From contig NZ_BOPF01000051.1 in NCBI RefSeq assembly GCF_016863615.1, forward strand, positions 1-64,000: a stretch of 64,000 nucleotides of DNA, read 5' to 3'. This document shows positions 47,121 to 57,235 of this stretch, in pieces; position 1 is the stretch's first letter; the number at the start of each line of letters is the position of its first letter. Below the pieces are notes generated by a model, which was given only the letters and a program-made list of their open reading frames with translations, did no database searches and was not told where the DNA came from. The translations under genes were made by a program, and so were the position numbers. Source of the DNA: Virgisporangium aliadipatigenens. GTDB lineage: Bacteria; Actinomycetota; Actinomycetes; Mycobacteriales; Micromonosporaceae.

Positions 47121-48095
47121 CTACGGTGTCGCCGTCTCCGATTCCGACAGACGTCGTGCCGGCGAGCGCGGCACCTTTTCGTCGAGTACCGGTCGTGGCG
47201 GCGCATCACCCGCCGACAATCGCTCCAGCGCTCCGTCGACCAGCTCCAGAGCGGCCTCGTTCTTCAGCGCCACCTGCTCTATCCGCCAGAACGCCTCGAG
47301 GTAGATGGCCGTCTCGTTGAGGTCGTCCCGGATGACCATGTCGTCCCCGGTGCGTTCGAGGTACAACACGTCGTCGTCCTCGTCCGCCGGGAACTCGAAG
47401 AGCAGATAGGCGGTGCGCTGCCGCTGATAGAGCCCGGCCGAGAAGGGCACGATCCAGACCGTCAGCGTCGGATCGGCCAGCGCCTCCTTGAGCCGTCGGA
47501 GCTGGCGGCGCATGACGTCGGGCCCGCCGACCCAGCGGTGGATGACCGCCTCGTCCAGCGCGAAGAACAGCTTCGGTGGATTCGGATGCTGGGCGATCCG
47601 GTCCTGGCGCTCCATGCGCAGCTCGACCAGCTTGTCCACCTGCGTTATCAGCGTCGCCTCGGGCTGCGCCACCGGCGGCAGGGTCTCGATGATCGTGGCG
47701 CGGGCGTACTCCTCGGTCTGCAGCAGACCGGGCACGAGCAGCGGCTCGAAGTTGCGGATGATGGCGGCCGAAGACTCATAGCCGAGAAACGCCAGGAACT
47801 CCGGCGTCGTGGCCTCGCGGTAGGAACTCCACCAGGCCGGCTCCCGCGCGGCGCGGGCCATGTCCACCAGCATCTGCACCCGCTCCGGGTCGCTGACCCG
47901 GTAGAGCTGCAGCAACACCTTCAGGTCGTTGATCGAAATCGTGACCGCGCCGGTCTCGATCCTGATCAGCTTGGACAATGACCAGTCCATCGCCGGGGCA
48001 ACTTCTTTTTGCGTCAGGTTGGCCGCCTCACGCGCTTTGCGCAGCTCCGTCCGTAGCCGTCGCCGCTGAAACATGGGATCAAGGCCGCCCGCCAC
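47121..48095 (-). CDS. XRE-family regulator with DUF5753 domain (WhiJ-like)
   Basis: A 324-residue protein with XRE helix-turn-helix LRKAREAANLTQKEVAPAMDWSLSKLIRIE (two pieces) and a DUF5753 domain (EPLLVPGLLQTEEYARATI, FALDEAVIHRWVGGPDVMRR, VWIVPFSAGLYQRQRTAYLL). GTG 48095 sits just after TAGGGG, which may be a -10 box or a Shine-Dalgarno. With the neighbouring DUF397, small charged protein and HTH-less DUF5753 it forms the second such cluster in the window. Confidence 0.92.
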   Translation of the reverse strand: MAGGLDPMFQRRRLRTELRKAREAANLTQKEVAPAMDWSLSKLIRIETGAVTISINDLKVLLQLYRVSDPERVQMLVDMARAAREPAWWSSYREATTPEFLAFLGYESSAAIIRNFEPLLVPGLLQTEEYARATIIETLPPVAQPEATLITQVDKLVELRMERQDRIAQHPNPPKLFFALDEAVIHRWVGGPDVMRRQLRRLKEALADPTLTVWIVPFSAGLYQRQRTAYLLFEFPADEDDDVLYLERTGDDMVIRDDLNETAIYLEAFWRIEQVALKNEAALELVDGALERLSAGDAPPRPVLDEKVPRSPARRLSESETATP

Positions 48096-48252
48096 ACTTA
48101 CCCCCTATTTCCAATGGGACGCAACGGTGCCAGGCCGCGCAACCATTGATTCCTGCCCCCGGCAAGGCGCCTATAGCATAAAGCATCGCACCGACACCGA
48201 AACTGTGTCCATTTCGCAGTAAGGATGCCGAGATCAGCACCGGCCGGGAGGG

Positions 48253-48328
48253 TGGAGCCGCCGGGGGGACTCGAACCCCCAACCGCCCGATTACAAGTCG
48301 GGTGCGCTGCCAATTGCGCCACGGCGGC
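48253..48328 (-). tRNA. tRNA-Thr (anticodon UGU), CCA encoded
   Basis: On the minus strand the cloverleaf is complete: acceptor GCCGCCG/CGGCGGC, D-arm GCGC-AATTGGCA-GCGC, anticodon stem CCCGA/TCGGG with loop CTTGTAA, T-arm GGGGG-TTCGAGT-CCCCC, then T and CCA. The anticodon TGT reads ACA and related Thr codons. Confidence 0.97.
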
Positions 48329-48347
48329 GAAGAACGCCCCGCTGATC

Positions 48348-48896
48348 CTACGCGCCCCGCGGACCACCCTGCCGCTCAGTTTCCCCCTGCGTCGCCGCAC
48401 GGGGTGCCACGAGGTGGAACAGTTCGAGTTGGTTGTCGTAGTAGCGGCGGGTCGGGCCGAGGTAGCGCATGCCGAGCCGCCGGCAGACCGCCATCGAGCG
48501 CACGTTGTCACCGCGGACCACCGCGAAGACCTCCGGTACACCCAGGCGGAAGCCGCGTTCGATGACGGCGTGCGCGGCCTCGGTGGCGTAGCCGTGATGC
48601 CACGAGTCGGGGTGCTGGTGCCAGCCGATCTCGAACCGGTGGTCCCCGGGCAGGGGCTTGAACAGCACCGTTCCGGCAACGACCCCGGTCGCGGTGGACT
48701 CGTAGGCGGCGACGACCTGCCGTGGATCGGCCGCCATCCGTTCGTCCCACTGGGCGACGAGGTCCTCCGGGGGTTCGCGCAGGGCGCCGAGGAACTTGAC
48801 GACCTCCGGTCGGGCGTAGAGGTCGGCGAGCCGGGCGAGGTCGATCGGGTGGTCTGTCCAGGGACGTACGACGAGCCGGGAGGTTGTAGTGATCAC
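48348..48896 (-). CDS. GNAT N-acetyltransferase (RimJ-like)
   Basis: A 182-residue single GNAT domain of the Acetyltransf_3 group: LVVRPWTDHPIDLARLADLY at the start, FEIGWHQHPDSWHHGYATEA with the acetyl-CoA loop (W-x-x-G-Y-A-T-E-A) and VFAVVRGDNVRSMAVCRRLG. Likely acetylates a protein N-terminus or a small amine. GTG 48896 is used, since GGGAGG lies 5 nt upstream; the frame is open further to 48932. It lies 19 bp from tRNA-Thr. Confidence 0.88.
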   Translation of the reverse strand: MITTTSRLVVRPWTDHPIDLARLADLYARPEVVKFLGALREPPEDLVAQWDERMAADPRQVVAAYESTATGVVAGTVLFKPLPGDHRFEIGWHQHPDSWHHGYATEAAHAVIERGFRLGVPEVFAVVRGDNVRSMAVCRRLGMRYLGPTRRYYDNQLELFHLVAPRAATQGETERQGGPRGA

Positions 48897-49064
48897 GGTC
48901 ACCCTCCCCACATCTCGAAAGAAGATCGACACGGTACCGGCTGCGCCGACCGATGATCGAACGTTTCCGCTGTTCTGACGGTATCTGCGCAGCTTGGTCG
49001 ACGGGTCCGTACTGAAGTACGGAAGATGCGATCATCGGGGCGTTCCCTCGGCCGGTCGTTTAAC

Positions 49065-49083
49065 TTAGGATTGCCTTACCTGA
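49065..49083. promoter_or_regulatory. Iron box (DtxR/IdeR-type operator) before heme oxygenase
   Basis: TTAGGATTGCCTTACCTGA matches the DtxR/IdeR consensus TTAGGTTAGCCTAACCTAA at 15 of 19 positions. It is 16 bp before the GTG start, so iron-loaded repressor would shut the gene off. Confidence 0.8.
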
Positions 49084-49099
49084 ATCTTGGGAGGCGCTT

Positions 49100-49762
49100 G
49101 TGACCGGCGACGGCACTGTTGCAGGGGACCCCGTGCCCGCGTTCTCGGCGATCCTGCGTGAGCAGACCCGGTCCGAGCACCGGCACGCCGAGACCACTCC
49201 GTACGCAGACGCGCTCGCGCGCGGGCAGGTCGACCGGGCCGGGTTCGCGATGCTGGTCCGCCAGCACCACGCGATCTACGAGGCCCTGGAGTCCGCCTCC
49301 GACGCGCTGCGCGACGACGCGGTCGCGGGACCGTTCGTCATCGACGAGCTGCGCCGGCTGCCGGCCCTGGTCGTCGACCTGCACGCGGCGCACGGGGCGG
49401 ACTGGGCCACGCTGCCGGTGCTGCCGGCCACCGCGGAGTACGTCGCCGCGATCGAGGCCACCGTCGAGGCGCCGCACCGGTTCATCGCGCACCACTACGT
49501 GCGCTACCTCGGCGACCTGTCCGGCGGGCAGATCGTCATGCGCATGCTCGAACGGGCCGGGCTCGGCGGCGCGGCGTCGTTCTACGTCTTCGACGGCATC
49601 CCGCACAAGCCGCACTTCAAGGCCCGCTACCGCGGACTGCTCGACGAGGCGCCGCTCTCCGACGCCCAGCGCGCCGAGGTGATCGGCGAGGCGCGGGCCG
49701 CGTTCCGGCACAACTCCGCCGTCTTCCACGACCTGGGCGGCTTCATCCCCCAGGCGGCCTGA
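49100..49762 (+). CDS. biliverdin-producing heme oxygenase
   Basis: A 220-residue all-helical enzyme that splits heme to biliverdin, CO and iron, releasing iron from host or environmental heme. The proximal His is in RSEHRHAETTPY, and the distal helix has the flexible Gly motif GDLSGGQ in VRYLGDLSGGQIVMRML. GTG 49100 has GGGAGG 6 nt upstream. An iron box immediately upstream fits the known DtxR control of heme oxygenase genes such as hmuO. No heme importer is adjacent. Confidence 0.95.
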   Translation: MTGDGTVAGDPVPAFSAILREQTRSEHRHAETTPYADALARGQVDRAGFAMLVRQHHAIYEALESASDALRDDAVAGPFVIDELRRLPALVVDLHAAHGADWATLPVLPATAEYVAAIEATVEAPHRFIAHHYVRYLGDLSGGQIVMRMLERAGLGGAASFYVFDGIPHKPHFKARYRGLLDEAPLSDAQRAEVIGEARAAFRHNSAVFHDLGGFIPQAA

Positions 49763-49783
49763 GCCACGGATCAGGCCCGCGGA

Positions 49784-50452
49784 TCAGACCTGCGGGTGGC
49801 GGATCCCGGGGTGGTCCGCGGGGAGGGTGCGCTTGAAGACCCACCAGCTCACCGCCAGGCACGCGGCCACCAGCGGCCAGGCCAGCGCCACCCGCGCCAC
49901 CGTCAGCGCCAGCGCCCGGTCGGCCAACCACAGCGGCGCGAACACCGCCACCCGCACCAGGTACTGCCCCACCCAGACCCAGCTCGCCCACCGGTAGGCG
50001 CGCAGCAGCGCGGGATCCCGCCGCCAGCGGAACTTCTGCCCGAGCAGCCCGCCGACCACCACTCCGAGCAGGGGCCAGCGGAACAGGATGCTCACCGCCC
50101 AGGCGGCCGCGCTGGCGGCGTTCGACAGGAGCTGGAGAAGGAAGAAGTCGGAGGCGCGGCCGGTGCGGATCGCGATCAACGCGCCCACGGCGACGGCCGC
50201 CAATCCCAGAACGACCGCCCGCGGCGTCGCACCCCGGCGCCACCGCCAGGCGGCCACGGCCGCACCGACGACCAGCGCGGCCACGCTGCCGGCGACGATG
50301 GCCGGCTCGCCGGGCTGGGCGAGCCCCCACAGCACCCACCCCAGCCCGAACGCCACCGCGGGCAGCGTGGCGTCCACGGCCCCGCGGCGACCACCCAGCA
50401 GAGCGGCGAGGCTCTCGGACCGGTCGGGCGCGTGAACGGGTTCGGCGGCCAT
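49784..50452 (-). CDS. DUF3159 membrane protein
   Basis: A 222-residue integral membrane protein with about six helices, matching DUF3159 (ATLPAVAFGLGWVLWGLAQP, LLSNAASAAAWAVSILFRWP, WVWVGQYLVRVAVFAPLW). The family is actinobacterial and of unknown role. ATG 50452 has GGAGG 5 nt upstream. An iron box at 50475-50493 lies 23 bp before the start, so the gene is probably iron-repressed, like the convergent heme oxygenase. Confidence 0.88.
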   Translation of the reverse strand: MAAEPVHAPDRSESLAALLGGRRGAVDATLPAVAFGLGWVLWGLAQPGEPAIVAGSVAALVVGAAVAAWRWRRGATPRAVVLGLAAVAVGALIAIRTGRASDFFLLQLLSNAASAAAWAVSILFRWPLLGVVVGGLLGQKFRWRRDPALLRAYRWASWVWVGQYLVRVAVFAPLWLADRALALTVARVALAWPLVAACLAVSWWVFKRTLPADHPGIRHPQV

Positions 50453-50474
50453 CGACACCTCCGGGCGAACGGAC

Positions 50475-50493
50475 AGGTTAGGTTAACCTCACC
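50475..50493. promoter_or_regulatory. Iron box-like palindrome between DUF3159 and TerD
   Basis: AGGTTAGGTTAACCTCACC: perfect core GGTTAACC with outer AGG/CCT-like halves, close to the DtxR/IdeR consensus. It is 23 bp from the DUF3159 start and about 100 bp from the TerD start. Confidence 0.7.
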
Positions 50494-50592
50494 ACGTCTT
50501 CCGCGATTCGGGTACCTGCCGATTCCCGCCGAGGGTGGCTGATGGGGGCTAGCCTGGCCCCGAGCAGCAAATCCCGACAGGAGGATGTTCCA

Positions 50593-51168
50593 GTGGCCGT
50601 ACGCCTCACCAAGGGCGGTAACGTCAACCTGAGCAAGGAGGCCCCGGGGCTCACCGCCGTGGCCCTCGGTCTCGGGTGGGACGTCCGCACGACGACCGGT
50701 GAAGACTTCGACCTCGACGCCAGCGCGATCGTGCTCGGTGCCAGCGGCAAAGCCGTCTCCGACCAGCACTTCATCTTCTTCAACAACCTGAAGTCCCCGG
50801 ACGGCGCGGTCGAGCACGCCGGCGACAACCGCACCGGGGTCGGCGAGGGCGACGACGAGACCATCAAGGTCAACCTCGCGGGCCTCGGCCCCGACGTCGA
50901 CAAGGTGGTGTTCCTCGCCTCCATCTACGACGCGGACACCCGCAAGCAGGCGTTCGGCCAGGTCCGCAACGCATACATCCGGGTCATCAACCAGGCCGAC
51001 AACAACGAGCTCGCCCGGTACGACCTCTCCGAGGACTACTCGACCGAGACCGCTCTCGTCTTCGGCGAGCTGTACCGCAACGGCGCCGAGTGGAAGTTCC
51101 GCGCGGTCGGCCAGGGCTACGCCTCGGGTCTCGCCGGGGTCGCGGGTGACTACGGCGTAACTGTCTGA
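50593..51168 (+). CDS. TerD-family protein
   Basis: A 191-residue TerD domain protein, a Ca2+-binding beta fold linked to tellurite/stress response. Conserved segments are visible: RLTKGGNVNLSKEAPGLTAV, GEDFDLDASAIVLG, HAGDNRTGVGEGDDETIKV and FGQVRNAYIRVINQ. GTG 50593 has AGGAGG 8 nt upstream. Only one ter-type gene is present. A hairpin terminator follows. Confidence 0.94.
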   Translation: MAVRLTKGGNVNLSKEAPGLTAVALGLGWDVRTTTGEDFDLDASAIVLGASGKAVSDQHFIFFNNLKSPDGAVEHAGDNRTGVGEGDDETIKVNLAGLGPDVDKVVFLASIYDADTRKQAFGQVRNAYIRVINQADNNELARYDLSEDYSTETALVFGELYRNGAEWKFRAVGQGYASGLAGVAGDYGVTV

Positions 51169-51186
51169 GGCTTCCCCGAAACATGA

Positions 51187-51222
51187 GAAGCCCGCTACGG
51201 TGTCAGGACCGTGGCGGGCTTC
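51187..51222. terminator. Terminator after terD-like gene
   Basis: GAAGCCCGC-T-ACGGT pairs with ACCGT-G-GCGGGCTTC (one mismatch, loop GTCAGG), followed by TGTCT. Confidence 0.85.
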
Positions 51223-51292
51223 TGTCTGCCAGGACCCGCCTTTACTCGGATCGTCCGGCACGTTCCTGCCGGTGAAGGAGAGTCGCACCACC

Positions 51293-52387
<1,095 letters not shown>

Positions 52388-52398
52388 CGTACCGACGG

Positions 52399-52427
52399 AA
52401 AAGGGGCCGGTTTCCCGGCCCCTTTTT
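52399..52427. terminator. Strong terminator between msiK and rlmB
   Basis: AAAAGGGGCCGG-TTTC-CCGGCCCCTTTT, perfect 12-bp stem with T5 on the plus strand and A-tract on the other. It serves both convergent genes. Confidence 0.95.
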
Positions 52428-52431
52428 CATG

Positions 52432-53580
52432 TCATGCGTTGCGTCTGCGGGCCACCTCGGCGAGCGTGACCGCCGCCGCGACGGAGGCGTTCAGCGACTC
52501 GATGTCGGAGACCATCGGGATGCCGACCTTCAGGTCACAGGCCTCTCCGACCAGGCGCGACAGCCCGCGCCCCTCCGAGCCGACCACCACGATCAGCGGC
52601 CCGTCCGCCACTTCCAGGTCGTAGATCGACATCTCGGCGTCGGCGTCGAGGCCCGCCACGACGAAGCCCGCCTGCTGCGCCTGCCGGATCGCGCGGGTCA
52701 GGTTGACCACCTGCGCCACGGGGATCCGGGCCGCCGCGCCGGCGCTGGTGCGCCACGCCGACGCCGTCACCGTCGCGGCGCGGCGTTCCGGCACGAAGAT
52801 GCCCTGTGCCCCGAAGGCCGCCGCCGAGCGCAGGACCGCGCCGAGGTTGCGCGGATCGGTCACGCCATCAAGAGCCACCAGCAGGGGGAACGGCGTTTCG
52901 AGCGACGCCGCCACCATGTCCTCGAACGACTCGTAGGCGAACGGCGGCACCTGCACGCCGATCCCCTGGTGCAGCACCCCGCCGGTGAGCCGGTCCAGCT
53001 CGTTGCGGCTCACCTCCAGGATCGCGATGCCGCGGTCGCCGGCGGTGCGGATCGCCTCGTTGACGCGTTCGTCGACCTCGATGCCCTGCGCCACGTACAG
53101 CGCCGTCACCGGAACGTGCGCGCGCAGCGCCTCCACCACGGGATTGCGCCCGACGAGCAGCTCCGGGGAGTCCTTCGACGGGATCGAACGCCGCCCGGGC
53201 GCCACGCGGGGACCGCCCCGGGGTCGGGCCGGCCCGCCACGGCCGACCGCCCGGTTGGCACCGGCACGCGCCTTGCCACCGGTGTTCTTGACGGCGGCGC
53301 TCTTCTTGAACGGCTTCCCGTCCGAGGTCTTCCCCGGCACGTACCCGCCCGCCTTGGGCGCACGGCCCTCGGCGGCGGCGGCGCGCCGCTCCTTCTCCTG
53401 CTTCCACTGGGTGCGCTGGGGCAGGTCCTCGCCCTCGTACGCCTTGTGCCACGGCCGGTCCGAAGCCGGCAGGGTCTTGCCGCGCCCTTCGAGCGACTGG
53501 CGGCCCTTGCCGCCCGACCCCATCGTGGCTCCCTTCTTGGACGTGGTCCGCCGATTGCGGCGCTGGGAGTTACCTGGCAT
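52432..53580 (-). CDS. rlmB: 23S rRNA (guanosine-2'-O)-methyltransferase RlmB
   Basis: SPOUT/TrmH-family methyltransferase. The 382-residue protein has a long basic Arg/Lys-rich N-terminal extension (about 1-130, for example [13 protein letters not shown]), then the substrate domain, then SPOUT motifs [35 protein letters not shown] and [15 protein letters not shown] forming the SAM knot. The basic tail is common in actinobacterial members and probably aids RNA binding. ATG 53580 overlaps the cysS stop by 11 nt, so the genes are coupled. Confidence 0.93.
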   Translation of the reverse strand: MPGNSQRRNRRTTSKKGATMGSGGKGRQSLEGRGKTLPASDRPWHKAYEGEDLPQRTQWKQEKERRAAAAEGRAPKAGGYVPGKTSDGKPFKKSAAVKNTGGKARAGANRAVGRGGPARPRGGPRVAPGRRSIPSKDSPELLVGRNPVVEALRAHVPVTALYVAQGIEVDERVNEAIRTAGDRGIAILEVSRNELDRLTGGVLHQGIGVQVPPFAYESFEDMVAASLETPFPLLVALDGVTDPRNLGAVLRSAAAFGAQGIFVPERRAATVTASAWRTSAGAAARIPVAQVVNLTRAIRQAQQAGFVVAGLDADAEMSIYDLEVADGPLIVVVGSEGRGLSRLVGEACDLKVGIPMVSDIESLNASVAAAVTLAEVARRRNA

Positions 53581-54979
53581 TGACTGACCACCTAGGTCCG
53601 GAGGGAGTGTCTTCCACGTCGACGCCGGCCGCACGCAGCTGGTCCCGAACGGCATCGGCAGCCGCCCAGTCCTTACGGGCACGTGCCGCCTGCCGCTGCT
53701 CCAGCGCGAGCTTGACCAGCGCATCGACCACCGGCACCAGGGCCGACCGAGACCCGGCCGTCCACTGGGGATCCAGCGGGTCGGTCCCGAGAATAGCCGT
53801 CATGGCCCGCACGGCCGCCAGGGCGGTGCGCACGGCGTCGTCGTCGCCCGCGGTCAGGGCCGCGTTGCCGTGGCGCACGGTGTCGTGCACCACCGCGAGG
53901 GCGCGCGAGGTGTTGAGGTCGTCATCCATCGCCGCCACGAACTCGTCCGGCAGCTCGCCCGGCTCCACGGCGCCGACGTTTTCGGCGGCCCGCGTCACGA
54001 AGCCCTCGATGCGCTGGTAGCCGGTGGCCGCCTCGCGCAGCGCCTCGTCCGAGTAGTCGATCGTCGAACGGTAGTGCGGCGACGCGAGGTAGTAGCGCAG
54101 CTCCACCGGGCGGATGCCGGCCTGCACCAGCGCCGCGAGGTCGATGACGTTGCCCAGGGACTTGCTCATCTTGGAGTCGCCGAGATTGAGCAGCGCGTGG
54201 TGCACCCAGTACCGGGCGAACGGCAGCCCCGCCGCGCGCGACTGGGCGATCTCGTTCTCGTGGTGCGGGAAGCGCAGGTCCAGCCCACCGCCGTGGATGT
54301 CGAACTCGTCGCCGAGGTAGCGCCAGCACATGGCGGAGCACTCGATGTGCCAGCCGGGCCGCCCCGGACCCCACGGCGAGGGCCACTGCGCATCGGCCGG
54401 CTCGTCGGCCTTGGCACCCTTCCACAGCGCGAAGTCGCGGGGATCGCGCTTGCCGCGCAGTGGCGCGTCGGGCGCGGCCTCCATGTCCTCGACCTTCTGG
54501 CCGGTCAGCGCGCCGTACTCCGCGTGCGAACGCACGTCGAAGTACACGTCGCCGCAGCCGTCCGTCGACGGGTAGGCGTGCCCCTTGTCGATCAGCTTCC
54601 GGATCAGTTCGATGATCTCGGGGATCACGCCGGTGGCGCGCGGCTCGTAGGTCGGCGCCATGACCCCGAGCGCGGTGTAGTCGTCGTCGAGCAGCTTCTC
54701 GTTGGCGTACGCGAGCGCCCAGTAGGGCAGGCCCTTGTCGGTGGCCTTCTCGATCACCTTGTCGTCGATGTCGGTGATGTTGCGGACGAACGTCACGTCG
54801 TAGCCGCTGCGCAGCAGCCAACGCCGCAGGACGTCGTAATTCACCCCCGACCGGAGATGGCCGATATGCGGGCCGGCCTGCACGGTGACCCCACACAGGT
54901 AGACCGAGACCTTGCCGGGAACGCGCGGCGTGAAGTCGCGCACCGATCTGGTCGCAGTGTCATACAGGCGTAGGCTCAC
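53570..54979 (-). CDS. cysS: cysteinyl-tRNA synthetase
   Basis: Class I synthetase charging tRNA-Cys. The 469-residue protein has the zinc Cys in [12 protein letters not shown] as [10 protein letters not shown], further zinc ligands in [13 protein letters not shown] and [15 protein letters not shown], and the ATP loop KMSKSLGN, all in normal order. The start is GTG 54979, with TAACCT 6 nt before it, so a leaderless start is likely. The cysS-rlmB order is a conserved actinobacterial operon. Confidence 0.97.
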   Translation of the reverse strand: MSLRLYDTATRSVRDFTPRVPGKVSVYLCGVTVQAGPHIGHLRSGVNYDVLRRWLLRSGYDVTFVRNITDIDDKVIEKATDKGLPYWALAYANEKLLDDDYTALGVMAPTYEPRATGVIPEIIELIRKLIDKGHAYPSTDGCGDVYFDVRSHAEYGALTGQKVEDMEAAPDAPLRGKRDPRDFALWKGAKADEPADAQWPSPWGPGRPGWHIECSAMCWRYLGDEFDIHGGGLDLRFPHHENEIAQSRAAGLPFARYWVHHALLNLGDSKMSKSLGNVIDLAALVQAGIRPVELRYYLASPHYRSTIDYSDEALREAATGYQRIEGFVTRAAENVGAVEPGELPDEFVAAMDDDLNTSRALAVVHDTVRHGNAALTAGDDDAVRTALAAVRAMTAILGTDPLDPQWTAGSRSALVPVVDALVKLALEQRQAARARKDWAAADAVRDQLRAAGVDVEDTPSGPRWSVNAR

Positions 54980-54995
54980 CGATCCAGGTTACCGG

Positions 54996-56387
54996 TTATG
55001 GATATGTCATTTTGAGCACGTCCAGCGCGTCATCCAACTGCGCCTCGGTGAGCTTCCCCGATGCGACGTGGCCGCGTTCGAGGACCACCTGACGGATCGT
55101 CTTGCCCTCGGCGAGGGACTGTTTGGCGATCGCGGCCGCCTCGTCGTAGCCGAGGTAGCGGTTGAGCGGGGTGACGATCGAGGGCGAACTCTCGGCGTAC
55201 TCGCGGAGCTGGTCGACGTTCGCCGAGAGATCCTTTATGCAGCGGTCGGCGAGCAGGCGGCCGACGGCGGAGAGCAGCCGGATCGAACCGAGGAGATTGG
55301 ACGCCATCACCGGGATCATCACGTTGAGCTCGAAGTCGCCCTGCGACCCGGCGAACGCGACGGCGGCGTCGTTGCCGATCACCTGCGCGACCACCTGGCG
55401 CACCGCCTCCGGGATCACCGGGTTGACCTTGCCCGGCATGATCGACGAACCCGGCTGGAGGTCGGGGATGCGCAGCTCGCGCAGGCCGGCCCGCGGCCCG
55501 GAGCCCATCCAGCGGATGTCGTTGACGATCTTGTAGAGCCCGACGGCGATCACCCGGAGCTGCCCCGACGCCTCCACCAGCGCGTCCCGGGCGCCCTGCG
55601 CCTCGAAATGGTCGCGGGCCTCACTCACCGGGAGGCCGGTCTCGGCCGCGAGCCGTTCGATGACCAGCTGGGGGAACCCGTGCGGCGTGTTGATGCCCGT
55701 GCCGACGGCCGTGCCGCCCAGGGGCAGTTCGGCGAGGCGCGGCAGGATCGACTGGAGCCGCTCGACCCCGTAGCGCACCTGGGCCGCGTAGCCGGCGAAC
55801 TCCTGGCCCAGCGTCACCGGCGTCGCGTCCATCAGGTGCGTGCGGCCGGACTTCACGACCGTGGCGAACTCGTCGGACTTCGCCTTCAGCGCCTCGGCGA
55901 GGTGTTCGAGCGCGGGGATCAGGTCGTGCGTGACGGCCGCCGTCGCCGCCAGGTGCACCGACGAGGGGAAGACGTCGTTGGAGGACTGCGAGGCGTTGAC
56001 GTGGTCGTTCGGGTGGACGGGCGCGCCGAGCTTGCGGGTCGCCAGCGTCGCCAGCACCTCGTTGGTGTTCATGTTCGAACTGGTGCCGGAGCCGGTCTGG
56101 AAGACGTCCACCGGGAAGTGCTCGTCGTGCCGGCCGTCGGCCACCTCCGCGGCGGCCGCGACGATCGCGTCGGCCTGCGCGTGCTCCAGCACACCGAGCT
56201 CGGCGTTGACGGCCGCGGCGGCGGCCTTGATCTGCGCGAGTGCGCGGATGTGCGCGCGTTCGAGCCGCTGGCCGGAGATCGGGAAGTTTTCCACCGCCCG
56301 TTGCGTCTGGGCCCGGTACAGCGCGTGTGCCGGAACCTTGACCTCACCCATGGTGTCGCGTTCGACCCGATACTCCATGGTCTTCAT
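54996..56387 (-). CDS. fumC: fumarate hydratase, class II
   Basis: Iron-independent fumarase of the TCA cycle (fumarate to malate). The 463-residue protein has the signature [15 protein letters not shown], and [16 protein letters not shown] and [15 protein letters not shown] that form the active site in the tetramer; the catalytic Ser lies in the GSS loop. ATG 56387 is used; ATG 56378 three codons later is possible. The start overlaps the DUF4184 gene by 44 nt on the same strand. Confidence 0.96.
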   Translation of the reverse strand: MKTMEYRVERDTMGEVKVPAHALYRAQTQRAVENFPISGQRLERAHIRALAQIKAAAAAVNAELGVLEHAQADAIVAAAAEVADGRHDEHFPVDVFQTGSGTSSNMNTNEVLATLATRKLGAPVHPNDHVNASQSSNDVFPSSVHLAATAAVTHDLIPALEHLAEALKAKSDEFATVVKSGRTHLMDATPVTLGQEFAGYAAQVRYGVERLQSILPRLAELPLGGTAVGTGINTPHGFPQLVIERLAAETGLPVSEARDHFEAQGARDALVEASGQLRVIAVGLYKIVNDIRWMGSGPRAGLRELRIPDLQPGSSIMPGKVNPVIPEAVRQVVAQVIGNDAAVAFAGSQGDFELNVMIPVMASNLLGSIRLLSAVGRLLADRCIKDLSANVDQLREYAESSPSIVTPLNRYLGYDEAAAIAKQSLAEGKTIRQVVLERGHVASGKLTEAQLDDALDVLKMTYP

Positions 56388-57108
56388 ACTGCCGCTGCTT
56401 CACCGCAACGGCGACCGCTCCGGCCGTGAGCCCCAATACGATCGCCGCGATGATCCGGGTGCCGAGGGCGCCGTAGTTGTTGTGGTGGGGCAGCAGCGGT
56501 GTGGCGATCCACACGGGCACCGCGACGATCGCGAACGCCGTCCAGAACCGGCGCGGCTCGCGCGGCGGCAGCGCGGGCGGCTCCCCGTGCCAGCGCACCA
56601 GCAGCCGACTCCGTCCGATGTGGACGAACCCCGCCACCACGGCCAGCCCGCCGAGCGCCGAACTCGGCAGGTCCGACACGTAGTACCAGGCGAGCGGCAT
56701 CCGCTCGTACCAGTCGAAACCGAGGATCGCGTTGAGCCAGCCGTCGGTGTGCGTGAGGAAGTCCCAGAACAGGTGCGTGGCCGCGCCGAGCACGGCCGAG
56801 TACGCGGTGACCCACCACGGGTGGCCGCTGTGCCTGATGACGGCCCAGTCCGGTGAGATCGGCAGGTGCGCGGCGACCGCCGGGGCGGCCCGACGCAGCA
56901 GCGCGGCGACGACGAACGTGACCGGCAGGCTCCACCAGAACAGCGACGCCACCGTGTGCGTCCGGATCGTCCACGGGATCCCGTCGAACGGGTAGATCAG
57001 GTCCGGCGCGGCCGCTCCCACGTACAGCGCCACCCCGTCGAACCGGTGCGGCCACCGCAGCTTCAGCGGAAGAACGGCGGCCTGATGCGACGGAAACGTG
57101 AGCGGCAT
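56344..57108 (-). CDS. DUF4184 membrane protein
   Basis: A 254-residue membrane protein of the DUF4184 family (related to metal-dependent membrane hydrolases): [18 protein letters not shown], then [28 protein letters not shown] and [17 protein letters not shown], supplying the conserved His and Asp residues. About six helices. ATG 57108 has TAGCGT 8 nt upstream and CGGAG 3 nt upstream. Its 3' end overlaps the fumC start. Role unknown. Confidence 0.88.
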   Translation of the reverse strand: MPLTFPSHQAAVLPLKLRWPHRFDGVALYVGAAAPDLIYPFDGIPWTIRTHTVASLFWWSLPVTFVVAALLRRAAPAVAAHLPISPDWAVIRHSGHPWWVTAYSAVLGAATHLFWDFLTHTDGWLNAILGFDWYERMPLAWYYVSDLPSSALGGLAVVAGFVHIGRSRLLVRWHGEPPALPPREPRRFWTAFAIVAVPVWIATPLLPHHNNYGALGTRIIAAIVLGLTAGAVAVAVKQRQYEDHGVSGRTRHHG

Positions 57109-57159
57109 GTACTCCGACGCTAGCCGCCGGATGTGGACGCAGGGTGGGGATCCCGCGGT

Positions 57160-57228
57160 GATCTTGCAGTTGTGGCTGCGACAAAGGATGCGCGGGGTGG
57201 GCAAGTCGGGCACCACAACTGCAAGATC
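57160..57228. repeat. REP-like inverted repeat, 16-bp arms
   Basis: GATCTTGCAGTTGTGG (57160-57175) and CCACAACTGCAAGATC (57213-57228) pair perfectly across a 37-bp spacer. It lies between two minus-strand genes, just after the ferric-reductase-like gene, which it may terminate. Arms of this length and the intergenic position suggest a dispersed palindromic element (REP/MITE-like). Confidence 0.65.
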
Positions 57229-57235
57229 GGCGGGC

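Noticed and set aside
45840-48328. Genomic island bounded by tRNA-Thr
   Set aside because: No integrase, no direct repeat of the tRNA 3' end was seen within the window; only lower GC in part of it.
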